Assembly: GCF_011317445.1 (NCBI RefSeq)
Contig: NZ_JAAAPL010000001.1
Coordinates: forward strand, 1,178,001 to 1,242,000
DNA: 64,000 nt
From: Chelativorans multitrophicus
Lineage (GTDB): Bacteria; Pseudomonadota; Alphaproteobacteria; Rhizobiales; Rhizobiaceae
Direction: 5' to 3'
The position numbers and the translations under genes are program-made. Positions within the stretch are counted from its first letter, which is position 1. Each line of letters opens with the position of its first letter. Below are positions 27,717 through 37,060 of this stretch, piece after piece. A model generated the notes under the pieces. That model did not search any database. It was given only the letters and a program-made list of their open reading frames with translations, and was not told the DNA's origin.

Positions 27717-29834
27717 GTGCCGGCCCGTTCGTTCTATTGTTCCGTCAACCTGACTTTATTGGCGGCAAGTGCATTTTCCTGGTCTGGATCGCAGGCGCTC
27801 GCGCAGGAAGCACCGACACTTCTTGAGCGTCTGGAAATCGAGGCCGAAAGCGACGATATCCTCATCCAGGACGGCTATGTCGCCAAGCAGGACCGGATCG
27901 GCACCAAGGTCGACACACCGATTGCCGAAATCCCTCAGGCGATCTCCGTGGTGACGCAGGACCAAATCGAGGACCAGAAGCCACGGACGCTCAACGAGAC
28001 TCTTGCCTACACGGCGAGCGCCAATCCAAATATTTTCGGCTTTGACAGCCGATACGACGCTTTCTATCTGCGCGGCTTCCCAGCCTACTACAACGGCCTG
28101 TTTCGAGATGGCCTGCGCCAGTATAACGGCCCGTCCGCCTGGTTTAAGACGGAGCCTTACGGCATTGAAGGACTAACGGTTCTCAAGGGGCCAGCGTCCT
28201 CGCTTTACGGGATCAGCGGCCCGGGCGGCATCGTCAACCTGGTCACCAAGCGGCCGAAAGACGAACGGTTTCGCGAGGTCGAATTTTTGTTCGGCGGCAA
28301 CAGCAGGTATCAGACGGCCTTCGATTTTTCGGGACCGGCCAATGAGGACGGCTCTGTCCTTTACCGCCTCACCGGACTTGGCCGATTGTCGGAGACCGCG
28401 CTGCCGGGTTATCCCGACGATAAGCTCTATCTCGCGCCTGCCATCACCTGGAAGCCGGACGAGGGCACCCGCCTCACCGTTCTGGGCGAGGTCTCCCGCG
28501 CCGTCGCCGGCGGCACTGCCTTCTTCTACAATCCCTCCTATGGTCAGGTGTCGAACATCTATGAGGGCGATCCGGGCTGGAACGATTTCACCGGTGTGCA
28601 GGGCCGCATCGGCTACGAGTTCGAGCACCACTTCAACGATGTGCTCACGCTACGGCAGAACCTGCGTTTCAACGCCGTCGACGCCGATCTGGAGTATAGC
28701 GGCCACTACCCCGCCGACCCGGCCAATCCCGACATCCTCGCCCGCTATTGGGGGCACTACAAGGAGGACATGAGGAACTTCGTCGTGGACAATATGGCAC
28801 AGTTCACGTTCGACACGGGGCCGGTCAGCCACGTGGCGGTCGCCGGGCTCGACTATGGATGGTCCGACTACGAGGCATTTAACGGAGTTTCCTATACCTC
28901 TGTCGAAGATATCGCGGCGATGCCGCTTTCCTTCTCCGGCAGCCAGACCATGCATAATGTCGGCATCTACCTGCACGACCAGATGCAGTGGAACGCCCTG
29001 ACCCTGTTCGCCAGCGGTCGCTACGACTGGGTAGACAGCCACAGCACTGACTACTTGCTGACCGAATCCGATCAGCGAGACGAGGCGTTTTCAGGCCGTC
29101 TCGGCGTGTCTTACCGGACCGATTGGGGCATCATTCCCTATGCGAACTATTCGACGTCATTCTCGCCGAATCTCGGCTTCGTCTACGACTACGGGACGGA
29201 TCAGAGGCGGGTGGCGCGGCCGACGGAGGGCAGGCAGATCGAGGTGGGCGTCAAATACGAGGTGCCCGACCGGGACATGACGCTGGGCCTTGCCTATTTC
29301 GACATCGACCAGACGGACGGGGTCGTCTACGACGGCACCTTTGACGCTGCCGGCAACCAGATCCAGCGTCAGCTCGACCTGAACGCACGCGGCCTGGAGC
29401 TTGAGGCCGCCGCTTCCTTCGATAACGGCCTCGGGCTCATCGCTTCCTACACCTATATGCGCATGAAAATCGAGCGGGGCGTGGAAGGAACGGAGGGTAA
29501 CGAACTCTCCGCCACGCCCAACCACATTTTGTCGCTGTGGGGCCGCTACACGTTCCAGGGCGGCGCGCTTGCAGGTCTGGGGCTCGGTGCAGGTGTACGG
29601 TATGTCGGTGAGAGCTATGGCGACGATCTGAATTCATTCAAGAACGACGACCGTGTCTTTGTCGATGCTTCCCTGTCTTACGATTTCGGCGCCAGCAATC
29701 CTAGGCTCGAAGGCCTGATGCTGCAGGTCAACGCCAAGAACCTGTTCGACGAGCGAAAGCCGATCTGTACAGCCGGCAACTGCTACTGGGATGAAGGCCG
29801 CTCGGTCTTCGGCAGCCTGCGCTACCGGTTCTGA
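27717..29834 (+). CDS. TonB-dependent siderophore receptor
   Basis: A 705-residue outer-membrane receptor. A signal peptide ends at about ALAQE; the plug has IPQAISVVTQDQIEDQ, the RGF motif (YLRGFPAYYNGLFRDG) and the GISGPGGIVNLVTKRP signature; a 22-strand barrel ends with the terminal Phe (SLRYRF) needed for insertion. The start is the GTG at 27717, 6 bases after GAGGAG; a TTG at 27693 would add eight residues and lie before the ribosome site. The next genes are an RhtX-like permease and a siderophore reductase, so the ligand is an Fe(III)-siderophore. No biosynthesis genes are in the window. Confidence 0.92.
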   Translation: MPARSFYCSVNLTLLAASAFSWSGSQALAQEAPTLLERLEIEAESDDILIQDGYVAKQDRIGTKVDTPIAEIPQAISVVTQDQIEDQKPRTLNETLAYTASANPNIFGFDSRYDAFYLRGFPAYYNGLFRDGLRQYNGPSAWFKTEPYGIEGLTVLKGPASSLYGISGPGGIVNLVTKRPKDERFREVEFLFGGNSRYQTAFDFSGPANEDGSVLYRLTGLGRLSETALPGYPDDKLYLAPAITWKPDEGTRLTVLGEVSRAVAGGTAFFYNPSYGQVSNIYEGDPGWNDFTGVQGRIGYEFEHHFNDVLTLRQNLRFNAVDADLEYSGHYPADPANPDILARYWGHYKEDMRNFVVDNMAQFTFDTGPVSHVAVAGLDYGWSDYEAFNGVSYTSVEDIAAMPLSFSGSQTMHNVGIYLHDQMQWNALTLFASGRYDWVDSHSTDYLLTESDQRDEAFSGRLGVSYRTDWGIIPYANYSTSFSPNLGFVYDYGTDQRRVARPTEGRQIEVGVKYEVPDRDMTLGLAYFDIDQTDGVVYDGTFDAAGNQIQRQLDLNARGLELEAAASFDNGLGLIASYTYMRMKIERGVEGTEGNELSATPNHILSLWGRYTFQGGALAGLGLGAGVRYVGESYGDDLNSFKNDDRVFVDASLSYDFGASNPRLEGLMLQVNAKNLFDERKPICTAGNCYWDEGRSVFGSLRYRF

Positions 29835-29838
29835 GTGA

Positions 29839-31095
29839 ATGATCCGAAGCGCTGCCGTCTCGCAGTCCGCAACCGCCGTCGTGCTGGCGGTGGGAGGGCT
29901 ATATGTTGCTCAGAGCGTTATAGGCGGCCTCACCTGGGCCGGTCTGCCCGCGGTCCTGCGCGACCGGGGATTGGGCCTCGACAGCGTAGGCTTGCTATCG
30001 CTGATCGCGCTGCCCTGGGCGCTGAAGTTTCTCTGGGCGCCAATGGTGGAACGTTTCAGGCTTCCTCCGGTCGGCCGCAACCGTTCCGGCGTGATCGTGA
30101 TATTTGGCGGAGGCCTCTCCATTGTCGGGCTCGGTGTCGTCGGGCTGCTTGGCGTTGCGTCGCTCGGCCCGGTGCTCGCCTGCCTGACAATCATTGCGCT
30201 TGCCGCCGCCACTGTCGACATCGCATGTGACGGCTATGCCGTGGAAAGTTTGCCGCGCGAGCAGCATGGCTGGGCCAACGCAGCCCAGGTAGGCGGGGCC
30301 TATCTGGGCTCGGCCATTGGCGGCGGGCTGTTTCTCGTCCTCGTTGCCAGCTATGGCTGGTCTCTCGGCGTCTGGGCAATAGCCGCCCTTCTAGCGATAC
30401 TCGGCGTGCCCTTTTTCCTGCGCTGGCGCACTGAAGCCACCGTCGAGCGGCGTTCCCACATACCCTCGCTGGCGTCTGCTTTGCGCCGCCCTGAGATCCG
30501 CCGTGGCCTGCTGGCAGCCGCGCTCTACGTGCTGGCCCAAAAGACGGCCATGATGATGGTAGGGCCATTCCTCATCGACGCCGGGCTGGACCTTGCAACG
30601 GTGGGCCTCGTGAACAGCGCCGGCAGCATGTTCGTCGGGCTTGCGGCAGCGCTGGTCGGAGGGGCATTGGTCAGGGCGTTTGGCGCACGCACGGTGCTGG
30701 TGATCGCTCTGGGGCTGCAGGCGGCGGCACTCTTCTTCTTTGCCGCGCGAGACCTTTACCCCGCGATCCCGACCTCTGCGCTCGCTGCCGTCGCAGTTGC
30801 CAGTTCCTCCGGGATCATGGCGCTCGGCTTTGTCGCTTTATACGCTCAGTTCATGCACTGGTCCGACCCGCGGCAAGGCGGCATCGATTTCACCCTATTT
30901 CAGTCGATGGACGCACTGGTGAGCATGGCCGGTGGCATCGCCGCCGGCTACGCGGCACAGCATCTCGGATACAGCGTCTTCTTTGCTGGCGCGGGGCTGA
31001 TAGCCATCGCAACCATCCCGGCTATCGCCCTCGTCTCCGGCCAGGGCGCCGTGCGCGACGTAGCCGCGTTCATACCTTCTGGAGAAAGCCCATGA
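29839..31095 (+). CDS. MFS siderophore permease, RhtX/FptX-like
   Basis: A 418-residue major-facilitator protein with 12 helices. It resembles RhtX (rhizobactin 1021) and FptX (pyochelin), which carry ferrisiderophores across the inner membrane as single proteins instead of an ABC system: GLTWAGLPAVLRDRGLGL near TM1-2 and ATVDIACDGYAVESLP in TM4. It begins 4 bp after the receptor stop and overlaps the SIP gene by 4 bp, so the three genes form one operon. No siderophore ABC transporter is seen nearby, consistent with a permease-only route. Confidence 0.87.
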   Translation: MIRSAAVSQSATAVVLAVGGLYVAQSVIGGLTWAGLPAVLRDRGLGLDSVGLLSLIALPWALKFLWAPMVERFRLPPVGRNRSGVIVIFGGGLSIVGLGVVGLLGVASLGPVLACLTIIALAAATVDIACDGYAVESLPREQHGWANAAQVGGAYLGSAIGGGLFLVLVASYGWSLGVWAIAALLAILGVPFFLRWRTEATVERRSHIPSLASALRRPEIRRGLLAAALYVLAQKTAMMMVGPFLIDAGLDLATVGLVNSAGSMFVGLAAALVGGALVRAFGARTVLVIALGLQAAALFFFAARDLYPAIPTSALAAVAVASSSGIMALGFVALYAQFMHWSDPRQGGIDFTLFQSMDALVSMAGGIAAGYAAQHLGYSVFFAGAGLIAIATIPAIALVSGQGAVRDVAAFIPSGESP

Positions 31096-32177
31096 ACGCG
31101 AGGCTACCGCTGCGCGCCGAAACCGCCATCTCGGTGGCCAGTCCGCTCGAAGTCATGGCAAGGTTGCGCGACCACTTCGTCGAGCATGGCACCGTTTCCG
31201 GAACTGACGAGAGATGGACCGTCGCGTTCGATATCGGCGAGGCCGAAGCGCTTGCCTGCGATGGACATGTCCGGTTCCGCGTCGCAGCCGCAGACCCAAC
31301 CTCCCTCGCCTATCTTCAATGGGGCGTGGCGGAACATGTCTGTGAGTTCGCGCCCGCCGAGGCGCCGGAAATCGTCTGGAAAGGCGGCGTCATACCCGGC
31401 GCGCCGCTGCCTTATTTCCGCGAGATGCGCGTTCTGCGCGCCCGGCAGATCACGCCGCGCATGCGCAGGCTCACGCTTGCCGGCCGCGATCTTGACCGCT
31501 TCTCCCATGGCGGCATGCATGTCCGCCTGCTGCTTTCGCCGGAGACGGATGTGAAACCGGTCTGGCCTGTGATGGGCAAGGATGGCCGCCAGGCCTGGCC
31601 AGAGGGTCCCCGCCCTATCCACCGCGTCTATACGATCAGGCGGATCGACATCGCGGCGGGTGAGATCGATGTCGATTTCGTTCTTCATGAGGGCAACGAA
31701 ACACCCGGCGCCAATTTTGCCCGCGAGGCAAGGCCAGGCGATGTGGTCGGCATGACCGGTCCCGGCGGCGGCGGGCTGCGCGAGGCTGACTGGTACCTGC
31801 TTGCAGGAGACGAAACGGCGCTTCCGGCAATCGGGCGCATGCTGGAGGAGATGCCGGCCGGCAAGAAGGTTGTCGCTCTCGTGGAAATCGCTGATCATGC
31901 CGAACGCCAGGAACTCCAAACGAAAGCGGAACTCGATCTGCGCTGGCTTTCACGCGAAGGCAGGCCGGCTGGCACGACCAAATTGCTTGCCGATGCAATC
32001 AGGGCACTCGATTTCGCTGCCGATGCGTCGGTGTTCGTATGGGCGGGCTGTGAACATGCCGCGGCCCGGGAGATTCGCGCCCATCTGCATATGGAGCGCG
32101 GCCTGCCGCGCCGGAACAGCCTCATCGCGGCCTACTGGCGGCATGGAATGGCCGGAGAAGTCGAAAACTCCGACTAA
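31092..32177 (+). CDS. Siderophore-interacting ferric reductase (SIP) with N-terminal DUF2218 domain
   Basis: A 361-residue flavoprotein. Residues 1-100 match DUF2218 (PLEVMARLRDHFVEHGTV and AYLQWGVAEHVCEF); about 110-240 form the FAD-binding domain (RVYTIRRID); about 240-350 the SIP/NAD(P)H domain (WYLLAGDETALPAIGRMLE and FVWAGCEHAAAREIR). SIP proteins reduce imported Fe(III)-siderophores in the cytoplasm to release Fe(II). It overlaps the permease stop (ATGA). The DUF2218 fusion is seen in several proteobacteria; its role is unclear. Confidence 0.92.
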   Translation: MNARLPLRAETAISVASPLEVMARLRDHFVEHGTVSGTDERWTVAFDIGEAEALACDGHVRFRVAAADPTSLAYLQWGVAEHVCEFAPAEAPEIVWKGGVIPGAPLPYFREMRVLRARQITPRMRRLTLAGRDLDRFSHGGMHVRLLLSPETDVKPVWPVMGKDGRQAWPEGPRPIHRVYTIRRIDIAAGEIDVDFVLHEGNETPGANFAREARPGDVVGMTGPGGGGLREADWYLLAGDETALPAIGRMLEEMPAGKKVVALVEIADHAERQELQTKAELDLRWLSREGRPAGTTKLLADAIRALDFAADASVFVWAGCEHAAAREIRAHLHMERGLPRRNSLIAAYWRHGMAGEVENSD

Positions 32178-32256
32178 ACCCGTTTGATGCCGCATCTCGA
32201 TCTCGAGAAACGAGCAAAAGCGGCGAGCCCAGTTATCCGCCCGCCGCCATCGCGAA

Positions 32257-32280
32257 GCGGTGGCGCACGATCGCCACCGC
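32257..32280. terminator. Hairpin between convergent SIP and NCS1 genes
   Basis: GCGGTGGCG/CGCCACCGC, a 9-bp perfect stem with a CACGAT loop, lies between two convergent genes. There is no T-run on either side, so bidirectional termination is only inferred. Confidence 0.4.
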
Positions 32281-32311
32281 CGGGAGAATAGCTCGGCTTA
32301 ACCAGAGCCGA

Positions 32312-33763
32312 TCAGATCGTTCTCGGAGCCGGCATTTTGCTGTGCATCAGGCCGACATGCACAGCACCACCCAGTATCGCGCCGATCACCCAGCCGTAAC
32401 CCGACAGCTGCGAAAGTGCGGGGATCCATACCGTGGCCACCGAAAAGACGGCCGGAATAGCGAAGGCGATGATAGCCTTCTGGTTCCAGCCACCGGTGTA
32501 GAAATAAGGCCCTGAAGGATCGGACGAGAACAAATCGTCTACGGAAATATTCTTGCGACGAACGATGTAGTAGTCGGCGACGAGAATGCCGTAAAGCGGC
32601 GCAAGGAATGCTCCAAGCGTGTCGACGAAGGCGGTGATGCCGATAGTGGAGATCACCGGCACCCAGAGCGCGCCGATGAAGAATGCGACGATTGCCGTGA
32701 TAACGCCGCCCATCTTCGCGGAAATTTTCTCCGGATTGAGATTGGCGATGTCGTAGGCCGGAGGAATGAAGTTGGCAACGAGGTTGATACCGACGGTCGC
32801 CGCGAAAAATGTAAGGGCGGCAATGAGCGTAAGCAGCACATTATCGACACGGTCGACGATATCGGCGGGATTGATGAGCCTCTCGCCGAACAACACCACG
32901 GTGCCGGCCGTAACGAAGAGCGCGATGAAGGAAAAGAACGCCAGGGAGATCGGCAGGCCCCAGAAATTGCCGATCTTCATCGCCGACTCGGTTTTGACGA
33001 AACGCGAGAAGTCTCCGAAATTTATCACGACCGCCGCGAAATAGGCGATCATCGTTCCCACGATAGCGAAAAACGCGGCCACCGAGCCCCGCTGATCGGA
33101 TGCCTCACCGCCCTCGAAGATCGCGCCGAGCTCGCTGAAGATGCCGTTGCCCGCTTTCCACCAGATGACGAGACAAAGAGCGATCATCACCGCATAGACG
33201 GTGGGACCGGCCCAGTTCAGAAACTTTCCGACCCAGTCGATGCCGCGCGCGAAAAGCATGACCTGGAACGCGCAGACGATGAAATAGGAGAGCCAGCCTA
33301 CGGCCGTCAGGCCCAGGAATTCGGCCCCGCCTCGGATGCCGAGCATGGTATTCAACAGCAGTGCTACTGCGGTCGAGGCGAAATAGGTCTGCACGCCGTA
33401 CCAGAAAATCGCGACAATGCCGCGGATCAGGGCCGGAAAGCGCGCACCATAGACCCCCATGCTGGCCCTGGCCATGACGGGGTAAGGGACCCCATACTTG
33501 ACCGATGGTTTGCCGGTGAGGTTGACCAGGAACATCACAAAAAAGCCGGCGACGATGATCGCGGCGAAGACCGCCCAGCCATTGAGCCCGTATGTAATGA
33601 AGAGCGAGGCGGCTAACGAATAGCCGAATAGGCTCTGTATATCGTTATTCCATACGTTGAAGATTTCAAAAGCGCCCCATTTGCGCCTCTCCGGCGGCAG
33701 CGGGGCCAAGTCCGTATTATAAAGCGCGCCATCCTGGGCGTGCTTGCCGGATGAAATTGCCAT
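32312..33763 (-). CDS. NCS1-family nucleobase/hydantoin:cation symporter
   Basis: A 483-residue permease with 12 helices and the NCS1 hallmarks: FEIFNVWNNDIQSLFGYSLA in TM1, YPVMARASMGVYGARFPALI, and WYGVQTYFASTAVALLLN. Family members import uracil, cytosine, allantoin, hydantoins or thiamine precursors. The ATG at 33763 follows GGGAGAGGG; the frame upstream is open but the conserved protein begins at MAISSGKHAQDG. It is transcribed in the same direction as the GntR gene behind a 212-bp spacer. With a racemase and second NCS1 gene close by, hydantoin or ureide uptake is the best guess. Confidence 0.88.
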   Translation of the reverse strand: MAISSGKHAQDGALYNTDLAPLPPERRKWGAFEIFNVWNNDIQSLFGYSLAASLFITYGLNGWAVFAAIIVAGFFVMFLVNLTGKPSVKYGVPYPVMARASMGVYGARFPALIRGIVAIFWYGVQTYFASTAVALLLNTMLGIRGGAEFLGLTAVGWLSYFIVCAFQVMLFARGIDWVGKFLNWAGPTVYAVMIALCLVIWWKAGNGIFSELGAIFEGGEASDQRGSVAAFFAIVGTMIAYFAAVVINFGDFSRFVKTESAMKIGNFWGLPISLAFFSFIALFVTAGTVVLFGERLINPADIVDRVDNVLLTLIAALTFFAATVGINLVANFIPPAYDIANLNPEKISAKMGGVITAIVAFFIGALWVPVISTIGITAFVDTLGAFLAPLYGILVADYYIVRRKNISVDDLFSSDPSGPYFYTGGWNQKAIIAFAIPAVFSVATVWIPALSQLSGYGWVIGAILGGAVHVGLMHSKMPAPRTI

Positions 33764-33975
33764 CACCCTCTCCCATTGTTGAGCCCTCAGGACACCGCAA
33801 TGGTACGACAGACACAAAAACCATTGCTGGCGTTTTTATTATTTTTCCCGAGAGGTTACGCCGTATCTACAATATCGAAATGTGCGAAACACACAAAACA
33901 CCTTTCTGGAAAACGCGAAAATCGCAGTGCATCTTCAAAATCCAAAGGGGCATTGGAGCGCGCGCTGAGGTTAGA

Positions 33976-34662
33976 TCAGGATAATATCTCCCGCAGGTGA
34001 CGCGGGCCTTCGTCACTTTGCGCGAGGTTCAGCTGGCGCTCGATATGGTCCAGGTGGTGGTCCATGGCAAGCTTGGCCGCCTCCACGTCACCACACGCGA
34101 TCTTGGAAACGATGTCCTCGTGCTCATCGGGCCCACAATCCTTTTCACCGCGAGGCTGATACATGGCGGTTATGAGTGAAGTACGGGAAACCAGGTCCCG
34201 CAACACCTCGAAAAGATAGGGAGAACCCGCAAGTTCGGCGATAAGAAGATGGAAGCCGCCAGAGAGCCGGACTGCAGCAGCTCTGTCGCAACGCTCCGCG
34301 GCGGCACGCTCCTCGGCGACATGCGCCTTCAGGCGGTTGATCGCACCGGTGCTTGCGTGAGCGCACAGCCGCTCGACGAGCTTACTTTCAATTGTGGCGC
34401 GCGCGAAGAAGATGTCCCGGGCCTCTCTAATCGTCGGCTCGGCAACAAAGGCCCCACGATTGGGAACCAATCTCACTAGGCCGTCACGTTCGAGGGCGGC
34501 GAGTGCGGACCGGACCCGCGCCCGGCTCACCGCGAAGATTTCCGCGAGCTGCTCTTCCTTCAGCCGGGTACCGGGGCGGAGATTACGCTCGGCGATCGCA
34601 TCCCAAAGGCGCTCGTATATTGCCTCTGTCGGGGACGGCGCATTCGATTTCGACTTCAGCAT
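33976..34662 (-). CDS. GntR-family regulator, FadR/FCD subfamily
   Basis: A 228-residue regulator. The N-terminal winged helix (residues 12-75) has IYERLWDAIAERNLRPGTRL, IFAVSRARVRSALAALERDG and LVPNRGAFVAEP. The C-terminal FCD domain (about 90-215) has DIFFARATIESKLVERL and the metal-binding His residues (HLLIAELAGS, HEDIVSKI). FCD regulators sense small carboxylates or similar. It sits between two NCS1 permeases, divergent from the second, with an inverted repeat in the shared promoter region, so it probably controls both permeases and the racemase. Confidence 0.9.
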   Translation of the reverse strand: MLKSKSNAPSPTEAIYERLWDAIAERNLRPGTRLKEEQLAEIFAVSRARVRSALAALERDGLVRLVPNRGAFVAEPTIREARDIFFARATIESKLVERLCAHASTGAINRLKAHVAEERAAAERCDRAAAVRLSGGFHLLIAELAGSPYLFEVLRDLVSRTSLITAMYQPRGEKDCGPDEHEDIVSKIACGDVEAAKLAMDHHLDHIERQLNLAQSDEGPRHLREILS

Positions 34663-34733
34663 CGACCTCCTCGCGAATGGTGCAAAACGCGCAATACGGG
34701 CGTAATGTGAACAAGCCTACCCTGTAAAGCAGG

Positions 34734-34771
34734 ATTGTTGACAATCTGATCCCGTTCTGTCAACAATCTGA
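34734..34771. promoter_or_regulatory. Candidate GntR operator
   Basis: ATTGTTGACA (34734-34743) and TGTCAACAAT (34758-34767) form a perfect 10-bp inverted repeat separated by 14 bp. ACAATCTGA also occurs as a direct repeat at 34741-34749 and 34763-34771. The site is between the divergent GntR and NCS1 genes. Confidence 0.6.
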
Positions 34772-34876
34772 GGCGATCGCTGACATGCGCGATCTCTCTG
34801 CTGGAGTGCCGATGGCTGGATGGAGGACAGTGCCAGCCCCGGACGAATGTCTCCGGTGGGAATGGGAGGTAATCAA

Positions 34877-36232
34877 ATGGCAAATACCCGGGAATTTGTG
34901 GCGCCGCCTCAAATCGGCGCCCACAGCAAGAATATCGGCGAGGAATCGCTCGCTCCGCAGCAGACCCGAATCATGGGGCCCACATCCTACCTGCTCGCAT
35001 GGATGGGTGGTTGCGTCTCGATCGGCACCTTCACGATGGGCTCCTCGATCGTCGGCACGCTCAACCTGCTGCAGGCCACCATCGCCATCGCTATCGGCTG
35101 CCTCGTTATCGGCGTCGCGCTGACCATCAACGGTGCCGCCGGCTATAAATACGGCATCCCCTTCATGGTGCAGGCGCGCAGCGCCTTCGGTTTCACCGGC
35201 ACGGGATTTCCCGGCATCGTTCGCGCCGTGCCGGCCATCGTATGGTACGGCTTCCAGAGCTGGATCGGTGCGGGCGCGCTGAATGCAGTTACCGCGACCA
35301 TGTTCGGCTTCGACAATCTCGTCGCCTGGTTCATCATCTTCCAGCTATTGCAAATCGGCCTTTCGGTGCTCGGTTTCCAAGGCATCAAATGGCTGGAGAA
35401 TATCGGCGCGGTCTTCATCCTCTTTTCGCTGTTTTACATGTTCTTCAGCGTGATCAACCGCTACGGCGCCGAAATCACCGCCAACCTCGTCAATATCGAG
35501 GGAACCTGGGGCCTGCCCTTCTGGGGCGCAACGATGCTCTTTCTGGGCATCTACTCGACGATGATCCTGAACGTCAGCGATTACGCGCGCGAGCACACGC
35601 ACGGCTCCTCGCCGAGCCTGCTCGTCACCATCTATTCGATGTCGATCCTGCCGGTGACACTGTTCATGGGGCTGATCGGGCTGATGGTCTCCGGCGCCAC
35701 CGGCGTCACGGACCCGATCCAGGTCTTCGCCAACGCGGTCGACAACAAACCACTTTTGATCGTGACGCTGCTCTTCATCGCCTTCGCGCAGGTCACCACC
35801 AATGTTCTCAACAATGTCATCCCGCCAACCTATGTGCTGATGGACATCTTCAAACTGCCCTTCAAGCTCTCGACCGTTATCGTCGGCTTTCTGGCCTTCG
35901 CCACCTTTCCGTGGGAGCTGGTCAAGGACGAAAGCGCGGCCGGCCTGCAGATCTTCGTGCAGACTTACTCCGCCTTCCTCGGCCCGATCTTCGCGGTCAT
36001 GGTGGTCGATTATTACCTGCTGCGCAAACGCACGCTGGATGTCGGGAAATTGTACGATGAGACCGGTCCCTATAGCGGCGTCAACTGGGCGGCGATCATC
36101 GCCTCGCTGATCGGCGCAGTCGTCGCGCTGACCTTCTCCGCTGTCTCGTGGTACGCGAGCCTCATCCCCGCCGGCGTGATCTACTGGCTGCTGATGCAGT
36201 ACTGGGGGCCTGCGCAGCGCTTCCGCGCCTGA
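34877..36232 (+). CDS. NCS1-family permease, cytosine/purine type
   Basis: A 451-residue permease with 12 helices. It is a clearly different NCS1 branch from the gene at 32.3 kb: the N-terminal region reads LLAWMGGCVSIGTFTMGSSI, and IPFMVQARSAFGFTGTGFPG aligns with the family MARASFG motif. The ATG at 34877 follows GGGAGGT. It lies 71 bp before the racemase gene, probably one transcript. The substrate is likely a heterocycle such as a pyrimidine, purine or hydantoin; not resolvable here. Confidence 0.88.
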   Translation: MANTREFVAPPQIGAHSKNIGEESLAPQQTRIMGPTSYLLAWMGGCVSIGTFTMGSSIVGTLNLLQATIAIAIGCLVIGVALTINGAAGYKYGIPFMVQARSAFGFTGTGFPGIVRAVPAIVWYGFQSWIGAGALNAVTATMFGFDNLVAWFIIFQLLQIGLSVLGFQGIKWLENIGAVFILFSLFYMFFSVINRYGAEITANLVNIEGTWGLPFWGATMLFLGIYSTMILNVSDYAREHTHGSSPSLLVTIYSMSILPVTLFMGLIGLMVSGATGVTDPIQVFANAVDNKPLLIVTLLFIAFAQVTTNVLNNVIPPTYVLMDIFKLPFKLSTVIVGFLAFATFPWELVKDESAAGLQIFVQTYSAFLGPIFAVMVVDYYLLRKRTLDVGKLYDETGPYSGVNWAAIIASLIGAVVALTFSAVSWYASLIPAGVIYWLLMQYWGPAQRFRA

Positions 36233-36303
36233 CCCGAACCGGCGCTCCGGCGGGGCATGCCTGCCGGGCGCCATTATGTGAACGACTATCGGAGACCCCA
36301 CCC

Positions 36304-37020
36304 ATGCGCATCAGGGTGATCAATCCCAACACCACCGCCAGCATGACGGCGAAGATCGGCGCGGCCGCCCGCGCCGTCGCCGGGCCGGGCACGGAAATCG
36401 ACGCGGTGAACCCGGAATATGGCCCGGTCTCGATCGAGGGACATTATGACGAGGCAATCGCCGCCGCTGCGATGCTTGAGGAGGTGCGCAAGGGTGAGGC
36501 GGAGGGCGTTGACGGTTACGTCATCGCCTGCTTCGGCGATCCCGGCCTGCTCGCCGCGCGCGAGGTGGCTTCCGGGCCGGTCCTCGGCATCGCCGAGGCG
36601 GCAATGCATGCGGCGAGCTTCCTTTCCACCGGGTTCTCGGTGGTGACAACGCTTGGGCGAACGAAGATAATTGCCCATCATCTGGCGCAGGCCTACGGGA
36701 TGGCACAGTTCTGCCGCAATATCCGCGCCTGCGAGCTCGAGGTTCTGGCGCTGGAGGACGAGCGTTCCGACGCGCGCCGCATCATCACGCAGGAGTGCAA
36801 ACGCGCCATCGATGAGGACGAGGCCGGCGCCATCGTGCTCGGCTGCGCCGGCATGACCGATCTTGCCAAGGCTATTGAGCGCGAACTTCAGGTTCCGGTG
36901 ATCGACGGCGTCACCGTAGCCGTGAAATTCGTCGAGGCGCTTGTCGGTTGCGGCCTCGGCACAAGCAAACGCGGAGACCTGGCTTATCCGATCCCGAAAG
37001 CCTACACCGGAAGGCGATAG
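36304..37020 (+). CDS. Asp/Glu/hydantoin racemase family protein
   Basis: A 238-residue cofactor-independent racemase. The two catalytic Cys are in VIACFGDPG and IVLGCAGMTDL, with the N-terminal INPNTTASMT phosphate/carboxylate loop. The closest recognised type is hydantoin/allantoin racemase, which interconverts enantiomers before stereospecific hydrolysis. It follows the NCS1 permease in the same direction. No hydantoinase, carbamoylase or allantoinase is in the window, so the pathway is incomplete here. Confidence 0.88.
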   Translation: MRIRVINPNTTASMTAKIGAAARAVAGPGTEIDAVNPEYGPVSIEGHYDEAIAAAAMLEEVRKGEAEGVDGYVIACFGDPGLLAAREVASGPVLGIAEAAMHAASFLSTGFSVVTTLGRTKIIAHHLAQAYGMAQFCRNIRACELEVLALEDERSDARRIITQECKRAIDEDEAGAIVLGCAGMTDLAKAIERELQVPVIDGVTVAVKFVEALVGCGLGTSKRGDLAYPIPKAYTGRR

Positions 37021-37060
37021 CGCTCGTCCTGACGGGGCCCGATCCGTGATGCCCGGCTTA

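Noticed and set aside
35345..36301. 318-codon minus-strand frame over the NCS1 permease
   Set aside because: Highly charged, Asp/His/Arg-rich translation typical of the antisense of a membrane protein.
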